This document shows positions 23,674 through 31,924 of a DNA stretch of 64,000 bases, piece by piece. The DNA is from Streptomyces flavotricini (GTDB lineage: Bacteria > Actinomycetota > Actinomycetes > Streptomycetales > Streptomycetaceae). The stretch covers positions 3,299,223 through 3,363,222 of the forward strand of contig NZ_JAINUL010000001.1 of NCBI RefSeq assembly GCF_020639365.1, in the 5' to 3' direction. Each line of letters starts with the position of its first letter. Position 1 is the first letter of the stretch. The position numbers and the translations under genes are program-made. A model generated the notes under the pieces. It was not told where the DNA came from. It did not search any database and worked only from the letters and a program-made list of their open reading frames with translations.

Positions 23674-24963
23674 TCAGCGGGTCGCGTACGGCGGACGGTG
23701 GGTGGTGAACCAGCGTTCGGCGAGGACGGAGACCCGGTGGAGCGCTCCGGGCTCCTCGAAGAGGTGGGTGGCGCCCTGGACGAGCTCCAGACGGTTCTCG
23801 CAGCGCAGGCGGGCCTGGGCCTCTCGGTTGAGGGCGAGGACCTGGTGGTCCTCCGAGCCGACGATCAGGAGGGTGGGGGCCCGGACCCCGGCGAGGCGGG
23901 ATGCGGCCAGGTCCGGGCGGCCGCCGCGGGAGACCACCGCGTGGACCGGCGAGTCAGGGGAGGCCGCGGCCACGAGGGCGGCCGCCGCACCCGTACTGGC
24001 TCCGAAGTAGGCCGGCGGGGCCGGGGTCCGGGTGCCGAGCCAGGCCGTGGCGGCGGTGAGGCGGGCGGCCAGGGTGTCGATGTCGAAGACGTTCGAGCGG
24101 TCCGCCTCCTCCGCCGGGGTGAGCAGGTCGAACAGCAGGGTGCCCAGGCCGGCCCGGTTCAGCGCCGCGGCCACGGCGCGGTTGCGGGGACTGCGCCGGC
24201 TGCTGCCCGAGCCGTGCGCGAACAGGACCACCGCGCCCGCGCCCTCCGGGAGGGTGAGGTCGCCGGGAAGGCACAGGCCCGCGGCCTCCACCGCCACCTC
24301 CACCTCCGCCCGTTCCGGCGGGTCCGGCCGGCGCGGCGACTGGGCGAGGAGCGAGACGACCTCCTCGTCGGAGGTCTGGGAGAAGTCCCGGTACCACTGG
24401 CCGACCGAGGAGAAGCCCGGCGGCGCGGACAGGCAGACCACCTCGTCGGCGACCTCGCCCACCCGCCCCAGCGCCTCCGGCGGGGCCACCGGGACCGCCA
24501 TCACGACCCGGGCCGCGCCCTGCGCCCGTACGACCCGGCAGGCTGCGGCCGCCGTGGCGCCGGTCGCGATGCCGTCGTCCACCACGATCACCGTCCGGCC
24601 GCGGAGGTCCTCCTGCGGCCGGCCCGCGCGGTAGCGGGCGGCCCGGCGGGCCAGCTCCGCCCGTTCCGCCTCCTCGACGGTGGCGATGTCCCGCGGGCCG
24701 AGCCGCCCGCGGGAGACGATGTCCTCGCTGATCACGCGTATGCCGCCCTCGCCGATGGCGCCGAACGCAAGCTCGGGCTGGTACGGGACCCCCAGCTTGC
24801 GGACGATGACCACGTCGAGCGGGGCGCCGAGGGCGTGGGCCACGTGGAAGGCGACCTGGACCCCGCCGCGCGGCAGCCCCAGGACCACGGGGTGGTCCTC
24901 CGCGTACCTCGCGAGCTCCGTGCCGAGCCTTCGGCCTGCGTCGTCGCGGTCCGTGAAGAGCAT
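23674..24963 (-). CDS. Phosphoribosyltransferase - alpha/beta hydrolase fusion
   Basis: A 429-residue bifunctional protein. Residues 1 to about 210 are a type I phosphoribosyltransferase-like domain with the PRPP loop VIVVDDGIATGATAAAA (about 124-140) and the hood VLGLPRGGVQVAF. Residues about 225-429 form a dienelactone-hydrolase-like alpha/beta hydrolase: VVLFAHGSGSSRRSPRN, nucleophile Ser in YFGASTGAAAALVAA, Asp in LLIVGSEDHQVL and His in VQGATHLFEEPGAL. The fusion is known from GC-rich bacteria, but its substrate is not established. It is a single-gene unit with no start-stop overlaps. Confidence 0.88.
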   Translation of the reverse strand: MLFTDRDDAGRRLGTELARYAEDHPVVLGLPRGGVQVAFHVAHALGAPLDVVIVRKLGVPYQPELAFGAIGEGGIRVISEDIVSRGRLGPRDIATVEEAERAELARRAARYRAGRPQEDLRGRTVIVVDDGIATGATAAAACRVVRAQGAARVVMAVPVAPPEALGRVGEVADEVVCLSAPPGFSSVGQWYRDFSQTSDEEVVSLLAQSPRRPDPPERAEVEVAVEAAGLCLPGDLTLPEGAGAVVLFAHGSGSSRRSPRNRAVAAALNRAGLGTLLFDLLTPAEEADRSNVFDIDTLAARLTAATAWLGTRTPAPPAYFGASTGAAAALVAAASPDSPVHAVVSRGGRPDLAASRLAGVRAPTLLIVGSEDHQVLALNREAQARLRCENRLELVQGATHLFEEPGALHRVSVLAERWFTTHRPPYATR

Positions 24964-25235
24964 TGCGGGTCATCCCCAAGGGTCGTTCCCGGCGTTCCCT
25001 GCCGTACTTCGAAACAACGCCTCCCGGCGCCCGCGTGCAACTCGGGTCCTGCGGCCGGTGCGGCGGCCCGTCCGGTGGTCCGTCCGGTGGTCCGTACGAG
25101 GGAGGTGGGCCCGGGTCTGTGGGTTTTGGGGGATGGGCAGAGGTGGGGTGCCTGCGTAGGTTGGCCGGGAGGCCGCGTTGCGCCGCTGACCCGGCGCTTG
25201 GGGGCGGGCTCTGACGACGAGGAGGGGGCGGCGCG
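24964..25235. other. Intergenic region with 12-bp direct duplication
   Basis: This 272-bp divergent region lies between the fusion gene (minus) and the XdhC-like gene (plus). It holds CGTCCGGTGGTC twice in tandem (25069-25080, 25081-25092) and a strongly G-biased stretch from about 25100 to 25180. An open frame across it has no homology-like content. The divergent promoters must lie here but I cannot place them. Confidence 0.6.
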
Positions 25236-26216
25236 ATGCGTGAGCTGGTGGAGACGGCGCGGCAGTGGGCGGCCGAGGGGCGGGCCGCGTTCTTGGCCCG
25301 GCCGGTGGCCGAGCAGGGGTTCGGGCCGCGGGACCCCGCCGGGGCCCTGCTCGTGGACGCGCGCGGGGAGTGCGTCGGGGCCCTGTACCGGGGTGTGTTC
25401 GACGCCGAGCTGGTGGCGGAGGCCGGAGCCATGGCCGCCGGGGCGACCGCGCGGGTCTGCGACGTGTCGGTGGGGGCCGACGAGGCGGCCCGGGCGAAGC
25501 TGACCTGCGGCGGGCGGGCCGAGATCCTGCTCCAGCCGCTGTCGGCGGTGCCCGCCGCCTGGTGGGACCTGCTCGGCGAGGGTGTCGGCGTCGCTCTCGT
25601 GACCCGGCTCGCCGAGGGGGCCGAGCACGCGGTGAGCGAGGTGGTGCGGGCCGTCGACGCGCCGGCCGACGACGCCGAGCGGCGGGCCGGCGAGCTGCTG
25701 GCCACGCGCCGGCCCGGGCGGGACGCGCTGTACGGGGAGCGCGGGCTGGTGTTCGTGGAGGCGTACCCGTCCGCCCCGTACGTGGTCATCGGCGGGGGCG
25801 GCGAGCTCGCCGAGATCATCGAGGCGCAGGCCCTGCTGCTGGGGTGGGGGGCCGGACTCGTCGGCTCCGTCGCCGAGGCGGGGAAGCTGCTGGAGGCGCG
25901 CCGCGACGCCGCCTGCCTGGTGATGCTGAGCCACGATCCCGAGTTCGACGTGCCGGCCGTACGGACCGCGCTCGCGCTGGGGATTCCGTACGTGGGCGCG
26001 CTCGGTTCCCGCAGGACCACCGCCCGGCGGCGCGAGGGGCTGATCGCCGCCGGGGTGTCCGCCGCCGACCTGGCGCGGGTGCGCGGACCGATCGGGCTGG
26101 ACCTGGGGGCCCGGACGCCCCCGGAGACGGCGCTGGCGATCTGCGCGGAGATCCTGGCCGTGCTCGGCGGGTACGAGGTCCGGGCGCTGCGCGATTCGGA
26201 CGGGCCGCTGCGCTAG
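25236..26216 (+). CDS. XdhC/CoxI-family molybdoenzyme maturation protein
   Basis: A 326-residue protein of the XdhC family, which binds and sulfurates molybdenum cofactor and inserts it into xanthine-dehydrogenase-like enzymes. The N-terminal XdhC/CoxI domain has GALLVDARGECVGAL and the conserved Cys region KLTCGGRAEILLQPL (about 88-102). The C-terminal Rossmann-like domain has VVIGGGGELAEIIEAQALLLGW, MLSHDPEFDVPAVRTAL and GIPYVGALGSRRTTARR (about 249-265). GGAGGGGG precedes ATG 25236. No molybdoenzyme subunit gene adjoins. Confidence 0.92.
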   Translation: MRELVETARQWAAEGRAAFLARPVAEQGFGPRDPAGALLVDARGECVGALYRGVFDAELVAEAGAMAAGATARVCDVSVGADEAARAKLTCGGRAEILLQPLSAVPAAWWDLLGEGVGVALVTRLAEGAEHAVSEVVRAVDAPADDAERRAGELLATRRPGRDALYGERGLVFVEAYPSAPYVVIGGGGELAEIIEAQALLLGWGAGLVGSVAEAGKLLEARRDAACLVMLSHDPEFDVPAVRTALALGIPYVGALGSRRTTARRREGLIAAGVSAADLARVRGPIGLDLGARTPPETALAICAEILAVLGGYEVRALRDSDGPLR

Positions 26217-26252
26217 GGGGTGTCCGCCGGGACCTGTCCGGCATGCGGGGTG

Positions 26253-26576
26253 TCAGCCGCCGAGGGCGCGCTTGAGCTGCGTCTTGTTCATGTCGGAGCG
26301 GCCGTGGATGTTGCGGCGCCTGGCCTCCGCGTAGAGCTGTTCGTACGTCGGCCCCTGCGCGCCCGAGTGGGAGTGCAGGCCGCCGCGGCGGGCCGAGGAG
26401 ATGTCCTCCAGCGACTGCCTGCTCGCCGTCTCGGACTCGCCGGCCCGGGCCCGTTCCTTGTTGACGGTCCGGGCCGCGATCTCCTTGGCCCGCTCCTCGG
26501 ACTCGCCTCGCCGCTCGGCGCTCTCCTTGATGTGCTCGTACTGGCGTTCTCGTTCGGGTGAAGATCCGCGGGGCAT
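26253..26576 (-). CDS. Small charged 'plasmid stabilization'-type protein
   Basis: A 107-residue highly charged soluble protein of a family often labelled plasmid stabilization protein in Streptomyces. The N-terminal half is a long charged helix (ERERQYEHIKESAERRGESE) and the C-terminal part TYEQLYAEARRRNIHGRSDM resembles the Rho-N/SAP-like nucleic-acid-binding motif. AAAGGAG precedes ATG 26576. There is no plasmid context; the label is historical and the function unknown. It faces the XdhC-like gene convergently and the next gene divergently. Confidence 0.82.
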   Translation of the reverse strand: MPRGSSPERERQYEHIKESAERRGESEERAKEIAARTVNKERARAGESETASRQSLEDISSARRGGLHSHSGAQGPTYEQLYAEARRRNIHGRSDMNKTQLKRALGG

Positions 26577-26682
26577 TTTCGGGCTCCTTTCCGGGCGGGT
26601 CGCCGTTGCGCCTGCCCCCGATCCGGCGCGGTAGTCGTCCGGCCCTCGGAGCAGGGCCCTCCCCGCGGTCAGGGTGAAACAG

Positions 26683-26705
26683 GCACTAATGCGGGAAAAT
26701 AGTGC
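26683..26705. promoter_or_regulatory. Inverted repeat GCACTA-N11-TAGTGC at a gene start
   Basis: A perfect 6-bp inverted repeat with an 11-base AT-richer spacer ends two bases before the ATG at 26708, in the divergent region with the gene ending at 26576. It could be an operator or a hairpin that covers the ribosome-binding region. Chance occurrence cannot be excluded. Confidence 0.35.
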
Positions 26706-26707
26706 GT

Positions 26708-27109
26708 ATGGACATGACCTTGAGTCTGGACCAGACCCTGGGCAGCATCGCGTGGTTCCTGGTCGTCGGGATCATCGTCGTCGGCGTTCTGCTGGGCGGC
26801 TTCAAGCTCGGCCAGCGGGTCCGGGCCAAGGAGCCCCCGCCGCCGACCGCCGAGAGCCAGCCCCACCTGCCGAACGGGGGCGCGGTCTACGAGGTCCGCG
26901 AGGAGCGCGAGAGCGTGGAGATCCCCGAAGGCGGCCTGCGACCGCACGAGATGCAGGGCTACGGGAATTTCGGCTCCACCACGAGCAGTCATCAGGAGGA
27001 GGACCGCGCGGAGCGGGAGGCCGGCTACCGGAACCCGCCTCAGTACCCGGGGCCGCAGCAGCCCCCGCACGGTGAGCCGCCGGTCTACAAGCCGACCGGC
27101 AACGCCTGA
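26708..27109 (+). CDS. DUF6479-type small single-span membrane protein
   Basis: A 133-residue protein with one transmembrane helix near the N-terminus (IAWFLVVGIIVVGVLLGGFKLG, about 12-33), a short basic stop (QRVRAKE) and a long Pro/Gln/Glu-rich cytoplasmic tail ending QYPGPQQPPHGEPPVYKPTG. This layout is typical of a widespread Streptomyces family of unknown function. GTG at 26702 would add two residues; ATG 26708 is the simpler start. No operon partner is seen. Confidence 0.8.
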   Translation: MDMTLSLDQTLGSIAWFLVVGIIVVGVLLGGFKLGQRVRAKEPPPPTAESQPHLPNGGAVYEVREERESVEIPEGGLRPHEMQGYGNFGSTTSSHQEEDRAEREAGYRNPPQYPGPQQPPHGEPPVYKPTGNA

Positions 27110-27160
27110 CGGAACCGGCCCTGACCCGCGCCGCGCCGCGCCACGGCGCGCTCAGGGGCG

Positions 27161-28060
27161 TCAGAGCTCGGTGCGCAGCCTGAGCACTTCCGGCGGCGGG
27201 TGCCGGGCCGTGGAGGGGTGGCGGACCTCGGCCGTCAGCGGCGGATCGAGCGGGCGGTACGGCACCTCGCCGATCCCGATCGCGGTGACCGTGGCGCCCG
27301 CCGGGGCGCGGGCGTGCCCTTCGCGGGTCGCCACCGCCGCCACCACGTCCGCCCGCAGCGCCGCCGTCAGCGGGCTCGACACGAGCGGGGTCTCGTCCCC
27401 GACCGGCAGCACCAGGACCAGCGCGAGGGGGCGGCGGGGGGTGCCGGTGTAGCCGACCACCGCCGCGTCCCGCACCTGCGTGTGCCGCAGCTTCTGCCAG
27501 CCGCGCCGGCCCGCCGGGTACGTCTGGTCCAGTCGCTTGACGACCAGCCCCTCGATGCCGCTGGCGGGCAGGGTCTCGTACCAGGTGGCCGCCAGCTCCG
27601 GGTCGGTCGTCATCGGGACCGGCTGCAGCGGCGGGCCGAGCGGGAGCAGCAGGTCGACCAGGAGCGCCCGGCGCCGCTCGTACGGGCGCCCCCGCAGGTC
27701 CAGCCCGGCCAGTTCGAGCACGTCGAACGCCGCGTACGAGGCGGGCAGGCTCTGGGCGAGTACGGCGGCCCGCGCGGCCGTGGCCGCCGCGGCGCGGCGC
27801 TGGACGAGGGCGAAGTCCGTACGGCCGGCGTGCCAGACCACCACCTCGCCGTCGAGGACGGTCTCGGCGGGCAACTGCCGGGCCGCGGCCGCCAGATCGG
27901 GGAAGGCGGCGGTCACGACGCGGCCGGAGCGCGCCTGCAGCACCACGTCCTCGGCGGTGCGCACGACCACGAGGCGGTGGCCGTCGAACTTCGGCTCGTA
28001 CGCGAGACCGTCCCCGCGCGGGAGGGTCCGGACGGAGGCGGCGAGCGCGACGCGGATCAC
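27161..28060 (-). CDS. ATP-dependent DNA ligase (LigD ligase-domain type)
   Basis: A 299-residue nucleotidyltransferase ligase of non-homologous end joining. The adenylation Lys is in YEPKFDGHR (motif I, Lys about 24). ETVLDGEVVVW (about 68-78) is motif III, GIEGLVVKRLD (about 168-178) is motif IV and WQKLRH motif V, followed by an OB-fold with VVGYTGTPRRPLALVLVL. It seals the double-strand ends held by Ku. The start GTG lies inside the stop of the polymerase gene (GTGA), so ligase and polymerase are separate polypeptides made together, unlike the single-chain LigD of mycobacteria. Confidence 0.92.
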   Translation of the reverse strand: MIRVALAASVRTLPRGDGLAYEPKFDGHRLVVVRTAEDVVLQARSGRVVTAAFPDLAAAARQLPAETVLDGEVVVWHAGRTDFALVQRRAAAATAARAAVLAQSLPASYAAFDVLELAGLDLRGRPYERRRALLVDLLLPLGPPLQPVPMTTDPELAATWYETLPASGIEGLVVKRLDQTYPAGRRGWQKLRHTQVRDAAVVGYTGTPRRPLALVLVLPVGDETPLVSSPLTAALRADVVAAVATREGHARAPAGATVTAIGIGEVPYRPLDPPLTAEVRHPSTARHPPPEVLRLRTEL

Positions 28061-28962
28061 GGCCGGTCCCCGGGGAGTGCGGGCAGCCGGTGGCCGCGGC
28101 CGGGATCGGTCAGCGGGGCGAAGAGGTCCCCGTCGCGCTCCAGCCTCGGCGGGATGTCGTCGGCGAGGAAGACGAGGTCGGCGGGGGTGCGGCAGGCCGC
28201 GACCTCCTCCCAGGAGACGGGGGCGGAGACGGTGGGCCGGGCCCGCGCGCGCAGGGTGTAGGGGGCGGCGGTGGTCTTGGCGGCAGCGTTCTGGCTGTGG
28301 TCGACGAAGACCTTTCCGGGGCGCAGGGCCTTGGCCATCCGGTGCAGGACGAGGTCGGGGAGGGCGCGCTCGGCCTCCTGGGCGAGGCCCTTCGCGTACG
28401 CGGACACGCGGTCGGACGGGGTCGGCTCCAACGGGACGGCCAGGTGCAGGCCCTTGGAGCCGGAGGTCTTGGCGTACGCCTCCAGGCCGTCGGAGGCGAG
28501 GCGCTCGCGCAGCCACAGCGCGACGGCGCAGCACTCGACGGCGGTGGCGGGCGCGCCGGGGTCGAGGTCGATGATCAGCCGGTCGGCGAGGGCCGGGCTG
28601 CCGGCCGGCCACTGGGGGGTGTGGAACTCGACGACGAGGTTGGCGGCCCACATGAGGGAGGGCAGGTCCGCGACGACCACCTGTTCGGCGGAGAGGTCCT
28701 CGGAGCGGGGCACCGGGGTGGTCTTCACCCAGGCGGGCGTGCCGGGCGGCGGGTTCTTCGTGAAGAAGAGCTGGCCGTCCGGGCCGTCCGGATAGCGCAG
28801 GAACGACACCGGCCGGTCGTGGATGTGGGCCAGCAGCGGAGCGGCGACGGTGGCGTAGTAGTGCAGCACCTCGCCCTTGGTGTAGCCGGTCTCGGGGTAC
28901 AGGACCTTGTCGAGGTTGGAGAGCGGGATGCGACGCCCCTCCACCATGGTGATCGGCGTCAT
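28057..28962 (-). CDS. ligD: LigD-type DNA polymerase/primase domain protein
   Basis: A 301-residue archaeo-eukaryotic primase-like polymerase used in bacterial end joining. NLDKVLYPETGYTKGEVLHYY (about 15-35) opens the domain. The catalytic DxD is LIIDLDPG (about 127-134), and SGSKGLHLAVPL (about 164-175) with the motif HS/HMAKALR region completes the site. It fills or adds nucleotides, preferentially ribonucleotides, at broken ends. It is divergent from ku with only 31 bp between the starts, so the two promoters overlap or are shared. ATG 28962 was chosen by homology. Confidence 0.92.
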   Translation of the reverse strand: MTPITMVEGRRIPLSNLDKVLYPETGYTKGEVLHYYATVAAPLLAHIHDRPVSFLRYPDGPDGQLFFTKNPPPGTPAWVKTTPVPRSEDLSAEQVVVADLPSLMWAANLVVEFHTPQWPAGSPALADRLIIDLDPGAPATAVECCAVALWLRERLASDGLEAYAKTSGSKGLHLAVPLEPTPSDRVSAYAKGLAQEAERALPDLVLHRMAKALRPGKVFVDHSQNAAAKTTAAPYTLRARARPTVSAPVSWEEVAACRTPADLVFLADDIPPRLERDGDLFAPLTDPGRGHRLPALPGDRP

Positions 28963-28993
28963 ACGATGAGACTGCCATGAATCGGGAGGAACC

Positions 28994-30067
28994 GTGCGAT
29001 CCATCTGGAACGGGGCGATCTCCTTCGGCTTGGTCAGCATTCCGATCAAGCTGGTGAACGCCACCGAGAGCCACTCGATCTCCTTTCGCCAGATCCACCT
29101 GAGCGACGGCGGACGGATCCGCTACCGCAAGGTGTGCGAGCTGGACGGCGAGGAGGTGGCGACCGCCGAGATCGGCAAGGGGTACGAGGAGGCGGACGGG
29201 TCGATCATCCCGATCACGGACGAGGACCTGGCGCAGCTGCCGATCGCCACGGCGAAGACGATCGAGATCGTGTCGTTCGTACCGGCGGACGAGATCGATC
29301 CGCTGCAGATGGACGCGGCGTACTACCTCGCGGCGAACGGGCCGACGGCGGCCAAGCCGTACACCCTGCTGCGGGAGGCGCTGAAGCGGAGCCGGAGGGT
29401 CGCGATCGCCAAGTACGCGCTGCGGGGGCGGGAGCGGCTCGGCATGCTGCGGGTGGTCGACGACGTGATCGCGATGCACGGGCTGCTCTGGCCGGACGAG
29501 ATCCGGGCGCCGGAGGGGGTGGCTCCGGAGGGGAAGGTGTCGGTGCGGGAGGCCGAGCTGGACCTGGCGGACGCGCTGATGGCGACGTTGGGCGAGGTGG
29601 AGATGGACTCGTTGACGGACGAGTACCGGGAGGCCGTCGAGGCGATGATCTCGGCGAAGTCGGAGGGTGCGTTCGAACCCCCGGCGGAGGCCGGGGTGCA
29701 AGCGGCCGGCGGCAAGGTCATCGACCTGATGGCGGCGCTGGAGAAGAGCGTGAGCGCGGCGAAGGCCTCGCGGGGGGAGGCCGGCCCGGAGGCGGGCGTC
29801 ACCCCGATCCGGCGGAAGACGGCGGCCGCGCCGAAGTCGGTGGGCGGGAAGAAGTCCACGGCCTCGACGAAGAAGACGGCGGCCTCCGGTACGAGGAAGA
29901 CCGCGTCGGCCAAGTCGACTTCGGCCAGGTCCACCACGGCCAAGTCGACGGCCGCGGGCAAGTCGACGGCCGCGAAGTCCGCCGTGAAGTCCACGTCGAA
30001 GGCGGCCTCGGCGAAGAAGTCCGCCGCCGCGACGAAGAAGACGAGCCGCAAGCAGGCCTCGGCCTGA
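28994..30067 (+). CDS. ku: Ku DNA end-binding protein with long Lys/Ala/Ser tail
   Basis: A 357-residue prokaryotic Ku homodimer subunit that encircles broken DNA ends and recruits LigD. The Ku core covers 1 to about 255: IWNGAISFGLVSIPIKL at the start, GRIRYRKVCELDGEEV, KPYTLLREALKRSRRVAIAK and LDLADALMATLGEVEMDSL. From about 275 to the end it is a low-complexity tail of Lys, Ala, Ser and Thr repeats (KSTA-type units), resembling histone H1-like DNA-binding tails. The start is GTG with GGAGG upstream. It is divergent from the polymerase gene. Confidence 0.95.
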   Translation: MRSIWNGAISFGLVSIPIKLVNATESHSISFRQIHLSDGGRIRYRKVCELDGEEVATAEIGKGYEEADGSIIPITDEDLAQLPIATAKTIEIVSFVPADEIDPLQMDAAYYLAANGPTAAKPYTLLREALKRSRRVAIAKYALRGRERLGMLRVVDDVIAMHGLLWPDEIRAPEGVAPEGKVSVREAELDLADALMATLGEVEMDSLTDEYREAVEAMISAKSEGAFEPPAEAGVQAAGGKVIDLMAALEKSVSAAKASRGEAGPEAGVTPIRRKTAAAPKSVGGKKSTASTKKTAASGTRKTASAKSTSARSTTAKSTAAGKSTAAKSAVKSTSKAASAKKSAAATKKTSRKQASA

Positions 30068-30074
30068 TCGCCGC

Positions 30075-30485
30075 CCGGCATGATCCGAAAGACGCGGCCC
30101 AAGGCCGCAGGATCACGCGGGTGGTCGTGCCGTGCGCGTACGGCTTTCCGCCCTCGGCGCCGACCACCCGTGCCTCGGCCGGGGCCGGTGGTCCGCCCGA
30201 CGTGCAGGGCCGTCCCCTCGCACCGCAGCGGGGTGTCCCCTCCAGTACCGGACGGATCATGTGCACCCCCAGCTGCACGGTCGTGTACGTGGTGCCCGCG
30301 GGCAGGCGGGTCATCACGGCCGAGCCGAGCGCCGAGTCGAGGAGCGTGGCGAGGAACCCGCCGTGCACCGTGCCCATCGGGTTGATGAGGTGGTCGCCCG
30401 GGTCCCCCTCGCAGACCACGGCGCCCTCCTCGGCCTCCGTCAGCCGGAAGCCGAAAGCCGGAAGCCGGAAGCCGAGGGTGCTCAT
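30075..30485 (-). pseudogene. Decayed PaaI-type hotdog thioesterase
   Basis: The minus strand encodes a clear PaaI-family hotdog thioesterase core: FRLTEAEEGAVVCEG, NPMGTVHGGFLATLLDSALG and TTVQLGVHMIRPVLEGT. The frame is then wrong for about 20 codons, the expected LRCEGTALHVGRTT being in the neighbouring frame (about 30190-30245). The first frame then resumes with PAEARVVGAEGGKPYAHGTTT. So two compensating small indels altered the core. No stop follows at the family's end and translation would run on into antisense of ku. The usual leader residues before the core are also missing, with a GFRLPAFGFRL stutter from short repeats at about 30445-30478. It is probably non-functional. Confidence 0.75.
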
Positions 30486-30534
30486 GATCGAGGCCTCGCA
30501 GGCCGCGTACGCCATCCCGAGTGCCCCGGCCCGC

Positions 30535-30857
30535 CACGATCCGCTGGTGGCCGCGTTCGAGGAGTGGGTCCGGGCGCGCATCGCGGAGCCGCTGTCCATC
30601 GCCGAGGCGGCCCGCGATCTCGGGGCCGGCGAACGCACCCTGCAGCGCACGGTCGCCCGTACGGCCGGCCGTCCGCCGATCCGCTCGTGCAGGACCTGCG
30701 GGTGGAGCAGGCCGAGCACCTGCTGCGCACCACCGGCCTGCCGCTGGCGGCGGTCGCCCGCAGGGTCGGCTACGAGAGCCCGGGGCCCTGCGGGCCCTCC
30801 TCCAGCGCTGCCCGGGCAAGGGCCCGGGCGGCGCTGCGGCCCGCGGGCCCGGGCTGA
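30535..30857 (+). pseudogene. Frameshifted AraC-family HTH remnant
   Basis: The C-terminal DNA-binding domain of a GlxA/AraC-type regulator survives in three successive reading frames: HDPLVAAFEEWVRARIAEPL through ERTLQRTVARTAGRPP in one, LVQDLRVEQAEHLLRTTGLP through VARRVGYESPG in a second, and ALRALLQRCPGKGPG in a third. At least two indels (near 30680 and 30785) have broken it. The N-terminal sensor domain is gone, and the remnant abuts the thioesterase remnant on the other strand, so a deletion probably fused two decaying genes. Confidence 0.85.
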
Positions 30858-30884
30858 TCCGGGAGCGGGGCCGGGAGGTGTCCC

Positions 30885-31742
30885 CTAACGGCCGTTGCGG
30901 GGCTTGCGGACCGTGAAGGACCGCGAGCGGGGGCGGTGCGGGAGGGGCGGGAGCCAGGTGCGGGTGTCGCGGGCCTGGATGAACAGGGCTTCCATGTCCG
31001 GGGGTTTGAGGGTGGTCGGGGCCGAGGCGAGGTGCGCCCGGGCCGTCGCCGGCTCCAGGACGCGGATGTCGCGGACCGTCGGGGCCACGTCGACGCGGGA
31101 GGCGTCGACCAGGGCCAGGGCCGGCAGGACCGGGGCCGCGAGCGCCCGGGTGGCCGCGGCGGCGGCCCGGCGGATCCAGCGCGGGTCGGGGCGCGGCTCG
31201 GCGCGGCCCACCGTCACCAGCAGGTCCCCGACGGCCGCACGCTGGCGGCGCCCCGGGAGCGTGCGCACGCAGAAGATCCCCGCCGGGCCTATGAGCAGGT
31301 GGTCGATGCCGCCCAGGCCCGGCAGCGGGACGCCGTGCAGGACCCGCCAGCCGTCCGGTTCGAGGGAGTCGAGGAGGTCGCCCATGCGCTGCTGGGCGGT
31401 CAGGTCCTGGCGGAGCCGGTGCCGGGCCCGGGTGCCCGTCGAGCCGTGTTCCAGTTCGCCCAGCAGGAGTTCGCCGGGACGGTTCGGGGCCAGGTCCTCG
31501 TCCGGCGGAAGGGCGAGTCTGCGCAGGTCCGCCGGTGTGGGCACCGGCGGTGGCCCGATCGTGAACGGGCCCGCGATGTACGGGCGCAGCGCCGCCACGA
31601 CCGCGTCGCGGTGCTGGTCGGCGAGCACGCTGATCCGGTTGGTCTGCCGGTCGTACCAGGCCACCGCCTGGCCGTCGGGCAGGTTGACGTAGAGCCGGCC
31701 GCGGCCGGGGCGGCCGCTCGGCAGCACCTTGAGTCCCCGCAT
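30885..31742 (-). CDS. NERD-domain-like protein lacking catalytic residues
   Basis: A 285-residue cytoplasmic protein. An N-terminal domain of unknown type (GRLYVNLPDGQAVAWYDRQ, 17-35) precedes a NERD (nuclease-related) domain at about 115-200, recognisable by GWRVLHGVPLPGLGGIDHLL and IGPAGIFCVRTLPG. Active NERD nucleases have an E-x-K after the strand; here the position reads V-R-T, so cleavage activity is doubtful. The start ATG 31742 has GGTGAGG five bases upstream; GTG at 31751 is possible. It is divergent from the secreted protein gene across a region with interleaved inverted repeats. Confidence 0.75.
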   Translation of the reverse strand: MRGLKVLPSGRPGRGRLYVNLPDGQAVAWYDRQTNRISVLADQHRDAVVAALRPYIAGPFTIGPPPVPTPADLRRLALPPDEDLAPNRPGELLLGELEHGSTGTRARHRLRQDLTAQQRMGDLLDSLEPDGWRVLHGVPLPGLGGIDHLLIGPAGIFCVRTLPGRRQRAAVGDLLVTVGRAEPRPDPRWIRRAAAAATRALAAPVLPALALVDASRVDVAPTVRDIRVLEPATARAHLASAPTTLKPPDMEALFIQARDTRTWLPPLPHRPRSRSFTVRKPRNGR

Positions 31743-31797
31743 GGACCTCACCCCCCGCCGTACATGGGAGCAGCCCGGGCGCCCCGCGGCAATCCCC

Positions 31798-31856
31798 CGG
31801 TGGAGTTCTCGGCCGTGTAACAGCTTCTACGGAACTCCGCCGGGTGCCTGTTACAC
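31798..31856. promoter_or_regulatory. Interleaved inverted repeats, pseudoknot order
   Basis: Stem A (31798-31808, CGGTGGAGTTC) pairs with 31832-31842 (GAACTCCGCCG, one G-U). Stem B (31815-31823, GTGTAACAG) pairs perfectly with 31848-31856 (CTGTTACAC). The order A-B-A'-B' is that of an H-type pseudoknot in RNA, or of two overlapping operator palindromes in DNA. It sits between divergent genes, 56 to 69 bp from each start. Confidence 0.6.
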
Positions 31857-31924
31857 GCTCATCGCGGTACTGACACAGCGGACTCCTAGGTTTGTCGCAC
31901 CTGGACCGGACCGAAGGATTTCCC

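Noticed and set aside
24963..25214. 83-codon open frame between the fusion gene and XdhC-like gene
   Set aside because: Gly-rich low-complexity translation caused by G-biased DNA, no folded-domain pattern.
26253..26576. Plasmid stabilization label as evidence of an integrated plasmid
   Set aside because: The protein is a common chromosomal Streptomyces family and no plasmid genes, integrase or att sites adjoin.
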